Positions 11,931 through 23,980 of a stretch of 64,000 nt of DNA are shown here, piece after piece. The stretch's first letter is position 1. Each line of letters begins with the position of its first letter. The notes beneath the pieces are model-generated. The model did not search any database, had not been told where the DNA came from, and saw nothing but the letters and a program-made list of their open reading frames with translations. Origin of the DNA: Puccinia triticina (Eukaryota > Basidiomycota > Pucciniomycetes > Pucciniales > Pucciniaceae). The translations under genes were made by a program, and so were the position numbers. The DNA is taken from the NCBI RefSeq assembly GCF_026914185.1, contig NC_070567.1, positions 248,001 through 312,000 of the forward strand, in the 5' to 3' direction.

Positions 11931-12733
11931 CAGCCCAACCAGCCTCAAACCACACGCTCGGAGCCACTCCTCCTGAAAAAGCCCTGGACCAACCAGCCAC
12001 TGGTAAGTTTTCCCTTCTTCTAGTCTGATCCAACCAGGCCGTTAGCAACAACCGGTTCCTGATGTGTTCAGCCATTAACCCTCCATTCGCTACCGTGTCC
12101 AAGCAGACATTGAGAACATGGACGTAGACCCTGCCCCCACCGGTCGTGCTCAACCAACCGTGGCGTATCCTCTTTTTGCCTGGACCGGGCTCCTATAGTA
12201 CCGTGCTTGCAATACAGTACGTAGACTCAGATGCCTCACCTGACTCAAAACGTCTTGAATATAAGAGACTGATCCATCCCCTCTTTTTCAGCTTCTTTTC
12301 TCCCGTCGAACCATCATCTTATCACATTACACAACCCATTGACCAATCTATCCTGAAACTTCCCTCACCCGAATTGTTATCATCAGCTACTCCTCATTAT
12401 CATCAGCCACTCCACGAAGACCTTGTTCCATGCAGCGGCCATCCCTTTTTTTTATCCATACGCTCTTGAAGAACATTCTTATTCTCCTTCTTGTTCAAAT
12501 ACTTTTTCATCTCCTGTCCTCTTATCACCCAAGCCTACTCTCAACTGTCTCACTGCCCTTAAGGTACCCTTAACTTTTCCAACTGTTCATATCAAAACCT
12601 TGTACACATGATCCTGACCTTAAGTTGAAATTTTATCCTTAAGTCTTGCCATTCTCACAGATTTACAGTCTCGACTCCGACACAACCCAAACAAAAAGCC
12701 TCAAACAGACAAGACAAAAAGGGCAGCGACGAC
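11931..12733 (+). other. Probable leader and possible LTR of the copia copy
   Basis: No convincing gene. Pyrimidine-rich sequence with a TATA-like box (GAATATAAGAGA, near 12257) lies upstream of the copia gag ATG at 12734. It could be the 5' LTR and leader, but I found no TG...CA pair that I can defend and no matching 3' copy. Confidence 0.4.
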
Positions 12734-13519
12734 ATGGCCACCAGCATTGCTTCAAAAGAAGAGCTCGCCTGCCTCCCCATGCTCGAGGGTGACTCCAACT
12801 ACCCCCTCTGGGCCAAACGCATGTGCACCTTCATGAAGAACAAGGACTTATGGACAACCATCACCATGCCACAAGGACCTAACCCGGCTCGCGCTGTCAA
12901 GAAAAAACTCAATGACTTGGCCAGCATCATCGCGATGAAGATCTCCGACCGACTCTTTGTTGGACTGGTCACTGAAGACAATGAAGACAGTGGGTACCTC
13001 CTCTGGACTAAGATCACCGAGAGGTTTGCAAGATACACCACCACACGCTTCAACAGGTGCACCGCCGCGTGGACCTCTATCAAGTACAAAGGTAACATGT
13101 TAAGTTTCCTGGAAAAAATTGAAAAATGTCTCAACAGCTTTGCTTCCATTGGTCACCCTGTCTCAAGCCAAGACATCTGCCGTGTCATAATAGCTAAGCT
13201 CAGCATCTCAAGAAGAGCGCTGACCGACTCCTTTGTCATGCACCCTGAACTCAACGGAAACCATGAACTCCTTACGAACAGGTTAAAGGATATCGCTGAA
13301 GAGGAGGAGCCGATGAAAAGGAAGAACCAAGCCGAGCAAACAGCCGCGGCACTCAGCACCCAAACTCAACCACCACCAAGATGCAGGAAGGTCCACAACC
13401 CAGCTGCGACTCATCCAGTGGAGAAGTGCTGGGCACTTCATCCTGGACTCCGTCCAATCCAGGGCGATCCCGCTTCACAACACCACACAACAACCGCCAA
13501 AACGCATGATTCTCCCTAG
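12734..13519 (+). CDS. Ty1/copia Gag polyprotein (UBN2-like)
   Basis: Gag of a copia-type LTR retrotransposon, which forms the cytoplasmic particle. The 261-residue frame opens with MLEGDSNYPLWAKRM, matching the N-terminal LxGxNYxxW motif of copia Gag. It continues through the helical UBN2-like core (about residues 60-200) and ends in a Cys/His motif region (CRKVHNPAATHPVEKCW) typical of copia copies in rust genomes as I remember them. It stops at 13517-13519, while protease sequence continues in another frame, so a frameshift or stop separates Gag from Pol in this copy. Confidence 0.8.
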   Translation: MATSIASKEELACLPMLEGDSNYPLWAKRMCTFMKNKDLWTTITMPQGPNPARAVKKKLNDLASIIAMKISDRLFVGLVTEDNEDSGYLLWTKITERFARYTTTRFNRCTAAWTSIKYKGNMLSFLEKIEKCLNSFASIGHPVSSQDICRVIIAKLSISRRALTDSFVMHPELNGNHELLTNRLKDIAEEEEPMKRKNQAEQTAAALSTQTQPPPRCRKVHNPAATHPVEKCWALHPGLRPIQGDPASQHHTTTAKTHDSP

Positions 13520-15197
13520 ACCACCCCAAGATTTGAGAAGCCAGCCTTTGCAAACGTAACGACCGCCAGCTCATTCTCAATTGAACCAGTCTCCCTTCCT
13601 GCGGTACTGGACTCGGGGGCATCTCACCACATGTTCAACAGCAGTGGCACAGCACCTCGTTCTTCACCTGCCTATCCGACTGCAACATACCCATCAGCAC
13701 CGGAAAAGGAACTGTGGACCTCACCGCCATCAAAACCGGCACTGCTCACATAGTTGAATCCAACGGGACAGTCCTATTGCTTGAGGACTCACTCTTTGTC
13801 CCCGGACTCACCCGCAATCTCCTCTCAATGGGGAGGTTCCTTCAGAAAACCGTCTCTATCACTCGCAAAGCCAACATCTGCACAGTCCTCATCGACAAAA
13901 CCTCCACCTTCTTGTGCCGCATGAACAACGGTATACTCAAACTTCAAACGTGCATTGGACCCGTTCCCACCACCACTGCTCTCATTGTCTCCAGGACTCA
14001 TTCTGGACCCACGACCCCATATCTAACATGGCATGCAAGGCTTGGTCACGCAAGCATTGCCAGGATCAAGGAGGCCGTCAACGACCCAACCCTCTTCAGT
14101 GACCAATGCTGTGACACATGTACAAAAGGAAAGGTCTGTCGAGCTCCCTTTAAAAGCTACTTTGATAAAACCTCCCACTCCCTTGAAGTGGTCCGCGGGG
14201 ACCTTGTTGGACCAGTGTCACCTGCCACCAACGGAAGTTGTTGCTACTTTCTAACCCTTGTGGATCAGCACACGGGTTACATCAGCGTGACCTTACTCAA
14301 GAAGAAGTCGGAGGCCACCGCAGCAATTCTGGACTTCCAAACCTTCTTTGAACAACAGACCGGCAACCTCATCAAAAAATTCATCACCGACGGCGGAGGA
14401 GAATTCTGCAATTGCCTACTCGCCGATACCCTCAAGTCCAGCGGTATCCAGCACAACGTCTCTCCGCCTTACACTCCTCAACACAACGGGATGGCGGAGC
14501 GTGCGAACAAGACCATCATCAACATGGCCCAATGCCTAATGGTCCAGTCCGGCCTCGCCAAAGAATGGTGGGGAGAGGCTGTCCTCACAGCCATGGCCAC
14601 GACTAACTGTCTTCCCTCCCTCTCCAAGTCCAAACTGAGCCCGGTCAAACTTCTATTCGGCAAAACCCCCAACCTATCCTTCTTTCGCCCCTTTGGATGC
14701 AAGACCTGGGTAATCAAACCAGATCAACTCCGCTCGTCAAAATTCGACGACATATCCTGGGTCGGCATACTCATCCGCTATTCAAATGACTACTTGTCTT
14801 ACAGAGTTGTCCGCATTGAAGACAAAAAGGTTATAGAGACTCGCAACACTTACTTTGATGAATCCATCTTCCCCACCCTCACAGCCATCAATCCCAGTCC
14901 GGACCTTTCCCCATTCAATCCTCTCCCTGACTTCTCTGGCATCCTTCCACTTCCCCTCTCCACCGACAACAAGCACCATTCTTCCCAGGATGAGTTGTCC
15001 GACCCCAAAGAGGATGATCCCTCCGTCATGGACACTGACGATTCCCCTTCAACTGTTCCCAGCCCTCAAAGACGCCGTTTGATCCTTCGTCTCGGCCCTC
15101 ATCCAACACAAATCAGCAGCGACATCAGCCCCGACAACATCGTTCACCACCCACAGCGCAGCGCTGTCTTGTATTCCGCCATGTCAGCCGAGCCCGG
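13520..15197 (+). pseudogene. Ty1/copia protease and integrase, truncated before reverse transcriptase
   Basis: The protease active-site triad DSG appears in VLDSGASHHMF (near 13604). A one-base frame change near 13635 separates this from the downstream frame, which then runs open to the element D junction. Downstream are the GAG-pre-integrase segment (WHARLGHASIARI; CDTCTKGK zinc-binding pairs) and an rve integrase core with D (RGDLVGP), D (FITDGGGEF) and E (NGMAERANKT), all present. The coding sequence is cut at 15197, where LTR D starts, so reverse transcriptase and RNase H are missing. The few residues to the stop at 15222 are read from LTR D. Confidence 0.85.
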
Positions 15198-16191
15198 TGT
15201 GGTGCTCCATTCCAAACCATAAGTAGTATTTTATTGCTTTTCTTTACATATATTCATCATTACATTGCCCATTTCCCTATAACCCTTCACAAATACCTCA
15301 TTATTATTGCATATTCAGATTCTACGCCAAATTTCACCTATAGTCACTCATACATAGTATCCCCTTATCTTCAATGGTTCAGTAGTTATAGAGGATATAA
15401 GACTTACGGAAAACCTATAGTCTTCATTAGTTACAATACTCATTTCATTAAGTAACTTACTTGAATCTTTTCATTACATTCCTTTTACATATATATTCTC
15501 ACATACTAAACCCTTTACATACATTTCTCATTATGTACTAAACCTATTGTAGACATTACATCATTGGATCTGTGCTTACCTCTTTCAGTAGTGCTCATCA
15601 TCACAAGTTGTTACTATGTTCTCATCACTCTTCCCCATTAGTACATTCTTTTATTCCCATAACCAGCATTTCCCTTTCAGCATTGCTCATAATTACATAC
15701 TGTTACTATGTTCACATCACTCTTCCCCATTTGTACATTCCTTTATTCCCATAGCCAGAATGCCCCCACTGTCTGTGCTCATCCCTCCTTTCATATAAGA
15801 ACTGTCCTTCCCTCCTCACTTGTACCTTATGCAGAGAACTATATGCAGAATTCTAGATACAGAAATTATAATTAGAAATACTCATCACCCATTGATATCA
15901 GTACAGTTGCTCCTGAACCCATTGTTATTGAACCTTGCCATTGCATTCCCCCCTTCAACCATTGCTTCAACCCTCACACCCTCAGTAGTCAGTAGTCAGC
16001 TCATAGTACTAGCTCCTAAGATCAAGTAGAAATCAGCCACACCTTTTCTTCTTTTTCTTAGTGTTACTCTCATCCCCTCAGTATTAGTCAGGAAGGCAGC
16101 CTCATCAGCACCCTTGCATAGCTTACATTATTACTAGTGTTGCTATCCATTTCCCTTCCAAGCTCTATTCTCCCCTTTGAGTAGTTCCACA
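15198..16191 (+). repeat. 5' LTR of Ty3-type element D (994 bp)
   Basis: It starts TGTGGTGCTCC and ends GTAGTTCCACA, giving 5-bp terminal inverted repeats (TGTGG/CCACA). It interrupts the copia integrase frame at its left edge, and a primer-site-like AAGTGGTGTCCC follows it. It contains a roughly 92-bp tandem duplication at 15592-15780. The limits rest on these clues alone because no second copy is in the window. Confidence 0.6.
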
Positions 16192-16589
16192 AGTGGTGTC
16201 CCAACAGTGGCTTTTCTATACTTCAGATATCTTCAGCCTTAGTAACACTCTTACCATCAGCTACATACTACTTCACCTACACTCCTCATATTCCTCCTTT
16301 TATAAATTAACCTCCTGCTTTTTTTAGAATCAACTTCAATCAATAGTAACACTATCAGCACATCCATTATCAACCTTCAACACCCTTCAGATTTAAATTC
16401 AACTTACTTGCTTCAACCATGTCTGACCAAGGATCTCCCAACACCAATGTTGCTCCCAGTCTTTACCCTCCAGTGGATCCTTCCAGTACTGCTGCAGTTC
16501 AGGACTCCACAACTTCCAATGCTGGTCAGGCTCAGGCTCCTCCCACTGGTCCAGGTCACCAACCTTCTTCTACTGGTCCAGGTCTTCAG
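16192..16589 (+). CDS. Element D leader and start of Gag (interrupted)
   Basis: After the LTR, TGGTGTCCCAAC (about 16194) could serve as primer-binding site. An ATG at 16419, preceded by CTTCAACC, opens a proline/serine-rich frame starting MSDQGSPNTNVAPSLYPPV, as many Ty3 Gag proteins do. The frame is cut at 16589, where LTR C begins. The rest of element D is not in the window. Confidence 0.5.
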
Positions 16590-17527
16590 TGTCAGCCACA
16601 GAGTACATGTCACAGTACCTTACACGTACCAAGTACCTGCAATTGTTCACATTACATATAGTACATTCCTTTTTACACCTTTATTACATATGTATATCAT
16701 TTGATACAAGCTTAAGAATGTACTCCTGTTATACATTACATTACAGATAGCCATAGTTAAATACAGTTACCATAATGTACTGTTGTTATGAGAGTTAAGT
16801 TACGTGCAACAGTAAGATTACAATACATTGTAATATTACTGTACACGTGAAATACCCCAAGACAGGTATCACTCATTTATCCCCTGTTACGCCTCAGTCC
16901 CCATTTACATAATATATTGGTTATGATATAATTACATAAACAATAGATGATGTAATCCAATTCAAAGAGCACTGAATGGAATCAATGATTGGTTATGATC
17001 AGCTAGTGTGCACAGCTACTGATCCAGGATCAGTACTGATCATTACACTGCCCTGATCATTTCCAATGTTGATCCTCATGAGGATCTGCTTCCAGTTCCC
17101 CCCTGGTCCTGAAGCGCCTCCAAGCGCCTCATATTCCCTCCTGCTCTTTCCCCTCTATATAAACACGCCCCTCAGGACTGTTTATCCCTCAGAATATTAT
17201 TATAGCAAGGTTTAACACATACATAGTTAAACAGTGCCTTCATTCTCAACCATCTTTCAATTCAGGAATAACATCAACTCTTGATTACCCTTACCTTTCT
17301 GTAGGTAAAACCACAAACCCAAGTTGAGTTATTCCTTGGATGCCTATTAACACCCTGTGTTGATCTGGATGAGCCTTAATTGAGCAAGCCTCTCATTCAA
17401 GATTACTGATAGAGTGAAACCTTTCACAGGTCTTACCACAAACCCATTGGCCCATCCTTGGCATATTACACTATCATCTTGCTAGTAACAACCCTCTCAG
17501 ACACGGTTAGTTACATACAGGCTGACA
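16590..17527 (+). repeat. 5' LTR of Ty3-type element C (938 bp)
   Basis: It starts TGTCAGCC and ends GGCTGACA, an 8-bp perfect terminal inverted repeat. It holds a TATA box (CTCTATATAAAC, 17153-17164) and is followed at once by a possible primer site, so it is the 5' LTR of a plus-oriented element. Its 3' partner is missing because element C is truncated at 39255. Confidence 0.72.
17153..17164 (+). promoter_or_regulatory. TATA box in LTR C
   Basis: CTCTATATAAAC lies about 370 bp from the LTR 3' end, a usual place for the promoter of an LTR element. Confidence 0.55.
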
Positions 17528-17545
17528 AGTGGGGGTCTGGCCTAT
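17528..17545 (+). promoter_or_regulatory. Putative primer-binding site of element C
   Basis: AGTGGGGGTCTGGCC directly follows the LTR. TGGGGGTCTGG would pair with a tRNA 3' end of sequence CCAGACCCCCA. The tRNA identity is not known to me. Confidence 0.45.
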
Positions 17546-17641
17546 TATTTATCCGTGATTCTCACTCCCAAACCGTGATAATCATACTAACATAGCTATT
17601 TCCTTACCATTTTTACGCCAAAATGTCTTGTTAAAAGACAA

Positions 17642-19669
17642 ATGACCACCATTATCTGTGATTTCAAACCCAACTCCAACCTCCTGAAATTACAGAAATA
17701 CACGAAGGAAGACCCTAATAACCTTGAAGTCCAAGAACACGTCAGAAAAACCCATACACTGATTGGAGAGGACCAATTCTACACCTGTACCTGGATAACT
17801 TACAGTACTCTTTGGATAACTTGTATCTATCATCCTGACGGTACACTTATTGATACTACTGAAGAATCAGAATTTGTGGAAGAAGAACAAACTAAACTTG
17901 TTAGAAAACCACAACTTACAGCTTTTCCATTTGGATATCCTCCCTTTGACGAGGAATACTGCTCTTATACAGAACATACCTCCTACTCCACGCTTCCCCC
18001 CTTCACTTCTGACGGCCCTCCTCCGCAATTTACGCGCAGAAAGAGAAGTCAAATCATTAACTAGATTTCCCGTGATTGTGTCTTAGATTCTCCCTTATTT
18101 TCTCATCATTTTCCTAGACTCTTCACCCTGTTTCCTTCTATAAAACCGGAAAAATACATAAAAAATCATCCTATTGTTGACTATCTCTCTATTTTTGTAC
18201 TGGAAAAATTGTCTCTATTTCGCCAAAAACCCACAGAAATTGAATCATACACACTTGGTTGACTCTACACATTGAAATTCTAGTGAATTTCATTCATTTT
18301 CTCTGCGGAAAACACACCGGAACGCTTCTTACCCCCAAAAGGAGAATAGATACAAAAATTCTGAGTAGACCAATCGAACCGCAAGGGTTGATTTACACTA
18401 CTAGGTTTTTTTTCGTGAGACTCCAAACTCTACCATTCCTACGGCAGGAAAGCATTTGTACTGCATTCCCACTCGAGAGCGCATTAAGTCGCGGGACTAA
18501 GTGGTACTACATACACCATGCGCATCCTGTGTATACAGGATCTACATAACTCAATTACAGTTCAATTACACTGTACTACTGTATTACCCCGGATCTGCAA
18601 GGATCTACAGGGATTTACACGCTAGACGCACTCCACTCAACTCAATTAGAGAGCGCATACAGGCGCATACCTACTGTACATACCCTCCTCGAGCCGCAAC
18701 CCTCGAGCAGGATCACTGTAATACCTGTAGCTCCTGATCTAGAGCAGCTACAGAAGATCTTAGACCGCCGATCAAACCGCGCGAGCCTAGCGGATCAGAC
18801 TAGAAGTGATATTCCTAGCCTACAGATCCCAAAAGCGCTGTACAAGCGCATCACTACTTCCCCCCCTCTTGTAGAACCGCTGTTCCAAGAGTTTAAAAGG
18901 ACCTCTACTCCACGCCGTTTGAGCAATCAACAAACCAAGTTAATACACTTCTGCGCCACCTTCTTAGCTTTCCTCCAACAAAAATTCAACCCTTTCCATC
19001 GACAGGAAAAAATTCCTACACTGAATTTCCGGCAAAATCACTATAACTTTAAAAGTACTCAAAATATTCCAAATCTGAAAAGTACTTCCTTTTCCTTACC
19101 CTTTTCCCGTCAGATTGGTATTTTTTAATACTAATATTCCGTGTTTTTCATTGTGTACAGTGTCCACCAACGTTGACACCCTCACCCCAGAACTCCAATC
19201 CCTTGGAGTTACAGACAAAAACACGCAACCCCGTGAGGCTAGAGAGGAAACCACTGATACTAATCAGCGCGCAGATTCCCCAGCTATTTCTGATAAGTCT
19301 TCAGGTACATTTACAACTTAAAAATTCTATAAAATAAAAAACAAAAATACCTACTGAATCAAAATAACTCTGTTATGTCTCCTCCTTCCCTCAGAACTCG
19401 AGGTTATAATGGAAGAACCCGCTCATCAGACCCAGGCAGAGGATTTCCACCTGCGTCAGTTCTTCCACCAGCTAAACAACCTGTAGCAGATAAAATTATA
19501 TACGCTACAAAGAAAGGAAAAGCTAAGAATTTATCTTCTCCTAACAGTCTCGACGGAAGAGAAGTATGAGCGCTACTATTACAGAATGAAGGGCTACAAG
19601 ACGTGGCTCAAGGACGTATGCAACCGCAGCAGCCACGCGGCAATAATAGCGCATCTCAAGTATTGCCGG
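17642..19669 (+). CDS. Element C 5' coding/leader region, apparently spliced
   Basis: An ATG at 17642 opens a 140-residue acidic frame with no family I recognise. Further on, a charged coding-like stretch (18720-18960) and two pieces bounded by good splice signals (19161-19305 between ...TGTACAG and GTACATTT; 19395 onward after ...CCTCAG) suggest a spliced Gag N-terminus. The last frame (GRMQPQQPRGNNSASQVLP) runs directly into the gag at 34334 when element A is removed, but an in-frame TGA at 19567-19569 precedes it. Exon structure is tentative. Confidence 0.45.
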
Positions 19670-20592
19670 TGTAAGACTCAAAAGTGGTTGTGAAACCCTT
19701 TTGCTGAATGGAGAAGGGGATGATGGAGGTGCAAAACTCTGCCCTTCTATACTATCAGATAACAAGACCCACCAAGCTAAGCTTGGCAAGTTTTAATCAA
19801 GTGATAGGTCTGGTCTAGTTCCAGATGAAGTTGTTCGATGACAGGTATGTGAGATTTGAGAGTGAGTTCAGTAGTTATTTGCAAATATAAGGGTTGTAGT
19901 GATGGGTGAAGGTGATGGCAAGTGAGAAGGGTGGTATGTAAATAACTGGGGAATACTGAGCTGAGGGAAAAACAACTGGGGGAGAGAGCTCCTTATATAG
20001 ACAAATGTGAGGGATTTTAGCTACAAGGGGGACCCTGGATGAGGGATTTTAGCTGGTGGGCTGCATACAAGTGGTGTCAGAAGATATTAAATACAGGCAG
20101 AAAGTGGGGTGAGAAATGAAAGATGATGTCATACTAATGCAGGGAGTGCATAAACAAAGCGGGGACATGTCAATACAGAGGTACTTCATGCAAGGGGTGC
20201 ATGAGTGGTGTCAGACTAATGCAAGGAGTGCAGAAATGAAGCGGGGACATGTCAAATACAGAAGAAATGGGGTTGGTCCCCTGCATATGCAGTGGATATA
20301 AGAGGGATAGAAAAGAGTATGTGTTTGGCTGGGGCTGAGTATGCGTATACCTGGGAAAGGTGACTTGAGGGGTGTGACAGGTTAATGACTGAGGCTGGCC
20401 GTGTCCATGAGGGTCCAAGAGGGTGTAACTTCCAATCCTGTGGGGTTCCAGTGACGCTTCCAGTGGTGACTAGGGGTAAAATTGGCCGTAGAATCCATTT
20501 ATGAGGTCTATTTGGTGGTATCTTGAGGCCTAGGGTGAGTAAATATATGTATGAGAAAAAACTTTTGATTTTTGACTTTTCCGTCTACCACA
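19670..20592 (-). repeat. 3' LTR of element A
   Basis: On plus it reads TGTAAGACTC...CTACCACA, nearly identical to 33408-34333. On minus a TATATAAGGAGCTC box lies at about 20000-19987. The solo LTR at 47629-49927 is a relative in the opposite orientation. Confidence 0.92.
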
Positions 20593-20608
20593 TCCTCCCC
20601 CAACTTAA
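20593..20608 (-). promoter_or_regulatory. Polypurine tract of element A
   Basis: On minus, AAGTTGGGGGAGGA abuts the TG of the 3' LTR, as expected for the plus-strand DNA primer. Confidence 0.8.
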
Positions 20609-21870
20609 TTATTGTCTGTCCCCAGACAATTCCACCCAAAAAGTGCCGTATCTTGAATTTCAGAAGCTTGAGGCTTGAGTTTTTACTGGGTGACCTGAGG
20701 GATCCTTTGGAAATTGGCCGTTGAACGTTTTCTGGGTGTGGTGACTGAGAGGCGTAGCGGAGTGAAATTGGGTCAAAAAAATGATTTTTGTCAATTTTAT
20801 GACTTTTCTTGACAGGGAAATTTTGACGGTTCTGGGAGTCGAAGTGCTGCGCGCGGTCGCTTCTCTGAACCCCACTTGGGGTCGATTTTGGTGAGGTCCT
20901 GTTTCTTGTGCGCGTTCCCTGGAGGGGAAGCATAGCCTGATGATTCCATTTCTGCCACCTCGACCCATCTACATAGGTTTATAGAGAGGATCCCGCGCCG
21001 AGGGTTGGAGTGTAAGCTGTAAAATATTAAGCTTCGCCGTCTTGACGCCATCGTACAATCTGGCCAGTCGTGCGCTTGCCCTGCAGGTGGTTCAATTCGG
21101 CCCGATCTGAGGTCGCCTCTCGTTCGATGCCGTTCGCCGCGGGTCCCACCTGTCAGAGTAAACAGGAGTCTTCTTTGCATGCGAGTACTAAGTGAGTGGT
21201 TCCCTGAGGTACTGGAAAGGTATAAAGATCCTCCTTTCCAGTCCTTTTTATTCCTCCTCACACTTTCTTCTAACTTTGTAGTCTGACTGGTAGCTTTCTA
21301 ATTTTATTACCTCCCATCATGTCTGGTTGTCCATTTAATGCAGCTTATTATGCGCCAGCAGCTTGCCCAATCCGTAATTACAGAGCCTCCAAGGCGGGGG
21401 CGACCACCCAAGTACGTCCCTGAGTGCTTTTATTGTTATGTTTCGTTTTCAAACACTGAATCGATGCCTTCCAAAGATCCGGGAATTCCTGTTCTCGCCA
21501 AGTCCGACGCCAATTCCCAGATACAGATTGTCACTTTGTAGTCAATCTGTCCGCCGCCGAGCAGGTAAGTTTGGTGGTTCTTTTTGTTTGATCCGTTCTG
21601 ATTAAGGTCCAAGCTGATCCGGGTCCGGGTATCCTGTTATGAAATTGGTGTCCATTGAATTTTGAGTAAAGCTACGTCCGAGTGAATAGAAACTGATCCG
21701 AGTCGCAAAAGAGAGCCATCCAAGTTGGAAATGAAAACCCAGAGTAGATGCTTCCTGACCGCATATTTGTAGTAGATAGTATTGACCAGAATATATGTTC
21801 TTCAAGTTTTACGTTGATCCAGCCGAAAAAATTGGAAAATCTGAATCCCACGTGTAAATGAAACCCCCCC

Positions 21871-22308
21871 TCCCCCAACTTAGGAGGTTGTCCCCAACCT
21901 AGGAGTAAAGTGAGTTTTGAGTAAAAAAACCGAAAAAAATGAAAAAGAGCAATTTTTGAAAGAGTGGCTTGAGTGAGAATTGTGAGTGAATAAGGGGTGG
22001 GTGAGGGGAAATAATGGTAGAAGTAGAAGAGTGAAGAGAAACAGGTGGGAAAGAAATGACTACATAAAGGAGTGATTTTCTCTCCCCCAACTTAAAAAAG
22101 ATGACTGATATGATAATTTTTGTTGTTGATTTGAATTTTTGAATAGTTTAGTCTCATGCCCAGGAGATAGGTTTTCTGTTTGAGGGGTTTTTTATAGATT
22201 TATTTGAGATATTTTGAGTGGGGGGTAAGTAAGATTTTGATAGTGATGGAGGGAGGCTGGTAATGAAAGAGTAAGTCGCGAAAGGATGTGGGTTCCTCCC
22301 CCAACTTG
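21871..22308 (-). repeat. Three extra polypurine-tract-like copies in element A
   Basis: The tract next to the LTR (TAAGTTGGGGGAGG core on minus) recurs at about 21872-21886, 22083-22096 and 22293-22307 within the noncoding 3' region. Such internal tracts could act as additional plus-strand initiation sites. Confidence 0.7.
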
Positions 22309-22397
22309 AAAGATTTAAGCTCCAGGATTTTGATAGTTTAGAGCTGATATCTTGTTTTGATGATTTTAGAAAAGAAAAAGAGAAAAATGGGAAATTG

Positions 22398-23143
22398 TTA
22401 ACCAATTCCAACCAGGAGCCTTGGGTGGTTGAATGCTTCCTGGAGTTTTCCAAAGCAATCCGGTGGAATCTTGAGAGTTGGTTGAAAAATGAGCTTCTTG
22501 AGTAGGTAAAATAAGAGAAGAAATTCTTTGTTTTGTGATTTGAGTTGAGATAGGTTGTTAATAGATCTGTCCAATTCTTGTTTTGGTTTTAATTTCTTCC
22601 TTGAAAAAGTTGGTTTTGAGGTGATATCCGGAGGAACTGGGGCCGGCGGAGTCTTGAATACATCTTCAGCAGGCATTGGAATTGGAATTGGATTGATTGA
22701 AGTATGTGCTCTTGCTGGATTGAAATCTGGATTATTTATATTTAATAGACTGATGGGGTTGTTTTCCTTTTCTTCAGTGTCTGCACCGGTGGTCCCTGGC
22801 TCTTGAGGTAAAGGTTTGTTAAAGAATTCTTCATGTTGATCCAAGTGAGGTTTGAAAAGGTGCTTGTTGAAAATCTTGCTTTGAATTTTGTGAATATGTT
22901 CAATCCAACTGATTTCAGGGGAGCAAGGAAATTGTGGATCTTGCTGAGTTGTTTCTGTAAGATGGGAATCTTCAATATTTGACTTATAGTTGTTGTTGAG
23001 TTGATGTGGCTGATGATCCAAGGTTTTGATTTTCTGAACAGATTGATCTGAGATTTCTTCCTGATTTACGCTGATAGCCGTATTCACACCGTCGGATTCA
23101 AATTCTAGTATCTCAATGACAGTGTGTTTAGGCTCCATAACGG
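22398..23143 (-). CDS. Element A Gag, C-terminal part
   Basis: This 246-residue frame is rich in Asn, Gln, Lys and Pro. It is the continuation of the Gag at 32808-31518: the residues M-D-T-V-M-E span the insertion point of element B when that is removed. No zinc knuckle is visible. It ends 1.8 kb before the 3' LTR, and the intervening sequence has no further credible frame. Confidence 0.75.
23138..23143. repeat. Target duplication of element B, left copy
   Basis: TAACGG precedes the 5' LTR and recurs at 31518-31523 after the 3' LTR. The exact length (4-6 bp) is ambiguous because the LTR end and target share bases. Confidence 0.75.
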
Positions 23144-23925
23144 TGTGGTGGGCAAACCGGTAGCAAAAGGAATTTTCAGTTCAAGAATCTCACCGGCTCC
23201 CCCCCCCCCCCTCAAGATCAAGACTCTCAAGATCAAGACCCTCAAGACTCAAGTTGCTCATGCTGTCTCTTCCTATCATCCTCTTTTCCTCTTCCCCCTC
23301 TCTATTCTCTCCTCCTTCCCTTTCTTGGTCCTAACACAGCTTGTGCTGTGGGTTTTATTTCTTTGCTTTTGGTTTCTGATCTATTTCTTTTATTTCTTTG
23401 TCTGGTTTGTGTCATTTCTCTCTCCTTTCTTAGGCTGTGGTTTCCCCTTCTTTCTACTCTATTTTCTATCCTGTTGAGCTTTGTTGTTCTGTTCTGTTTT
23501 GATTCTGTTTCCTGTTTCCTTTTATGTTCTTGTCTATTTGGGTTGTGTTGTTTGCGCGCGCACGGCGCGCAAGGAGATGATGAAATTTATGTGACATGTT
23601 GTCTCCCCGAGTCCAAGTTCGCAGAACTTGGAGGAGGGGAGCGGCATGGCATTCTGATCCGCCATCTCGAGTCCGGAAGTCTAGAATCAGGAGTCAAGAG
23701 TCTTACGAATTCCCCTCCCCCTTCGACTAACCCTTCAACCATCCCAGAATCCTCAACAAAACCGCCGCCGAGAATCCAACCCTCGGCGAACTCTCAAAAT
23801 CACCCAACCACAAGCTATCAAATTCGAATCCGTACGACTCCTTCGGGACCGATCCGAGAGGGCAGCTACCAGGCATCTTTTCCCCTCCCAGCGCTGCCGC
23901 CGGCCTAGCACCGAGCGGAGCTCCA
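23144..23925 (+). repeat. 5' LTR of element B
   Basis: It starts TGTGGTGGGCAAACC and ends ...GCGGAGCTCCA (or two bases later). It includes a C-run, a pyrimidine-rich tract and a GCGCGCGCAC/GGCGCGC-rich short palindrome near 23555. Its twin is at 30737-31517. The 186-residue open frame inside it is duplicated in the twin and is not a gene. Confidence 0.93.
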
Positions 23926-23929
23926 TATT

Positions 23930-23980
23930 TGGTCCCCCGAGCCGGGATCGAACCAGCGACCTCAAGATTTACAGTCTCGG
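23930..23980 (+). promoter_or_regulatory. Extended primer-binding site complementary to tRNA-Tyr(GUA)
   Basis: Starting TGGTCCCCCGAGCC, four bases after the LTR, the sequence is the complement of a tRNA 3' half: CCA end, acceptor 3' strand, T-arm (TTCGATC loop, GCTGG/CCGGC stem), variable loop and a full anticodon arm with GTA in the loop. It resembles fungal tRNA-Tyr closely. The match stops after the 5' strand of the anticodon stem, so no D-arm or 5' acceptor strand exists. Typical primer sites are 11-18 nt; this one is about 50. Confidence 0.82.

Noticed and set aside
20508..21261. Minus-strand frames between element A's gag and its 3' LTR as a pol remnant
   Set aside because: No RT, RNase H or integrase motif in any frame; they overlap the LTR and are short.
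23348..23908. 186-residue open frame, repeated identically at 30940-31500
   Set aside because: It lies wholly inside the two LTRs of element B and is low-complexity; identity only reflects identical LTRs.
23930..23980. A tRNA-Tyr gene on the minus strand
   Set aside because: Only the 3' half is present (anticodon arm to CCA). There is no D-arm or 5' acceptor strand, the CCA is encoded, and the position directly after the LTR fits a primer-binding site.
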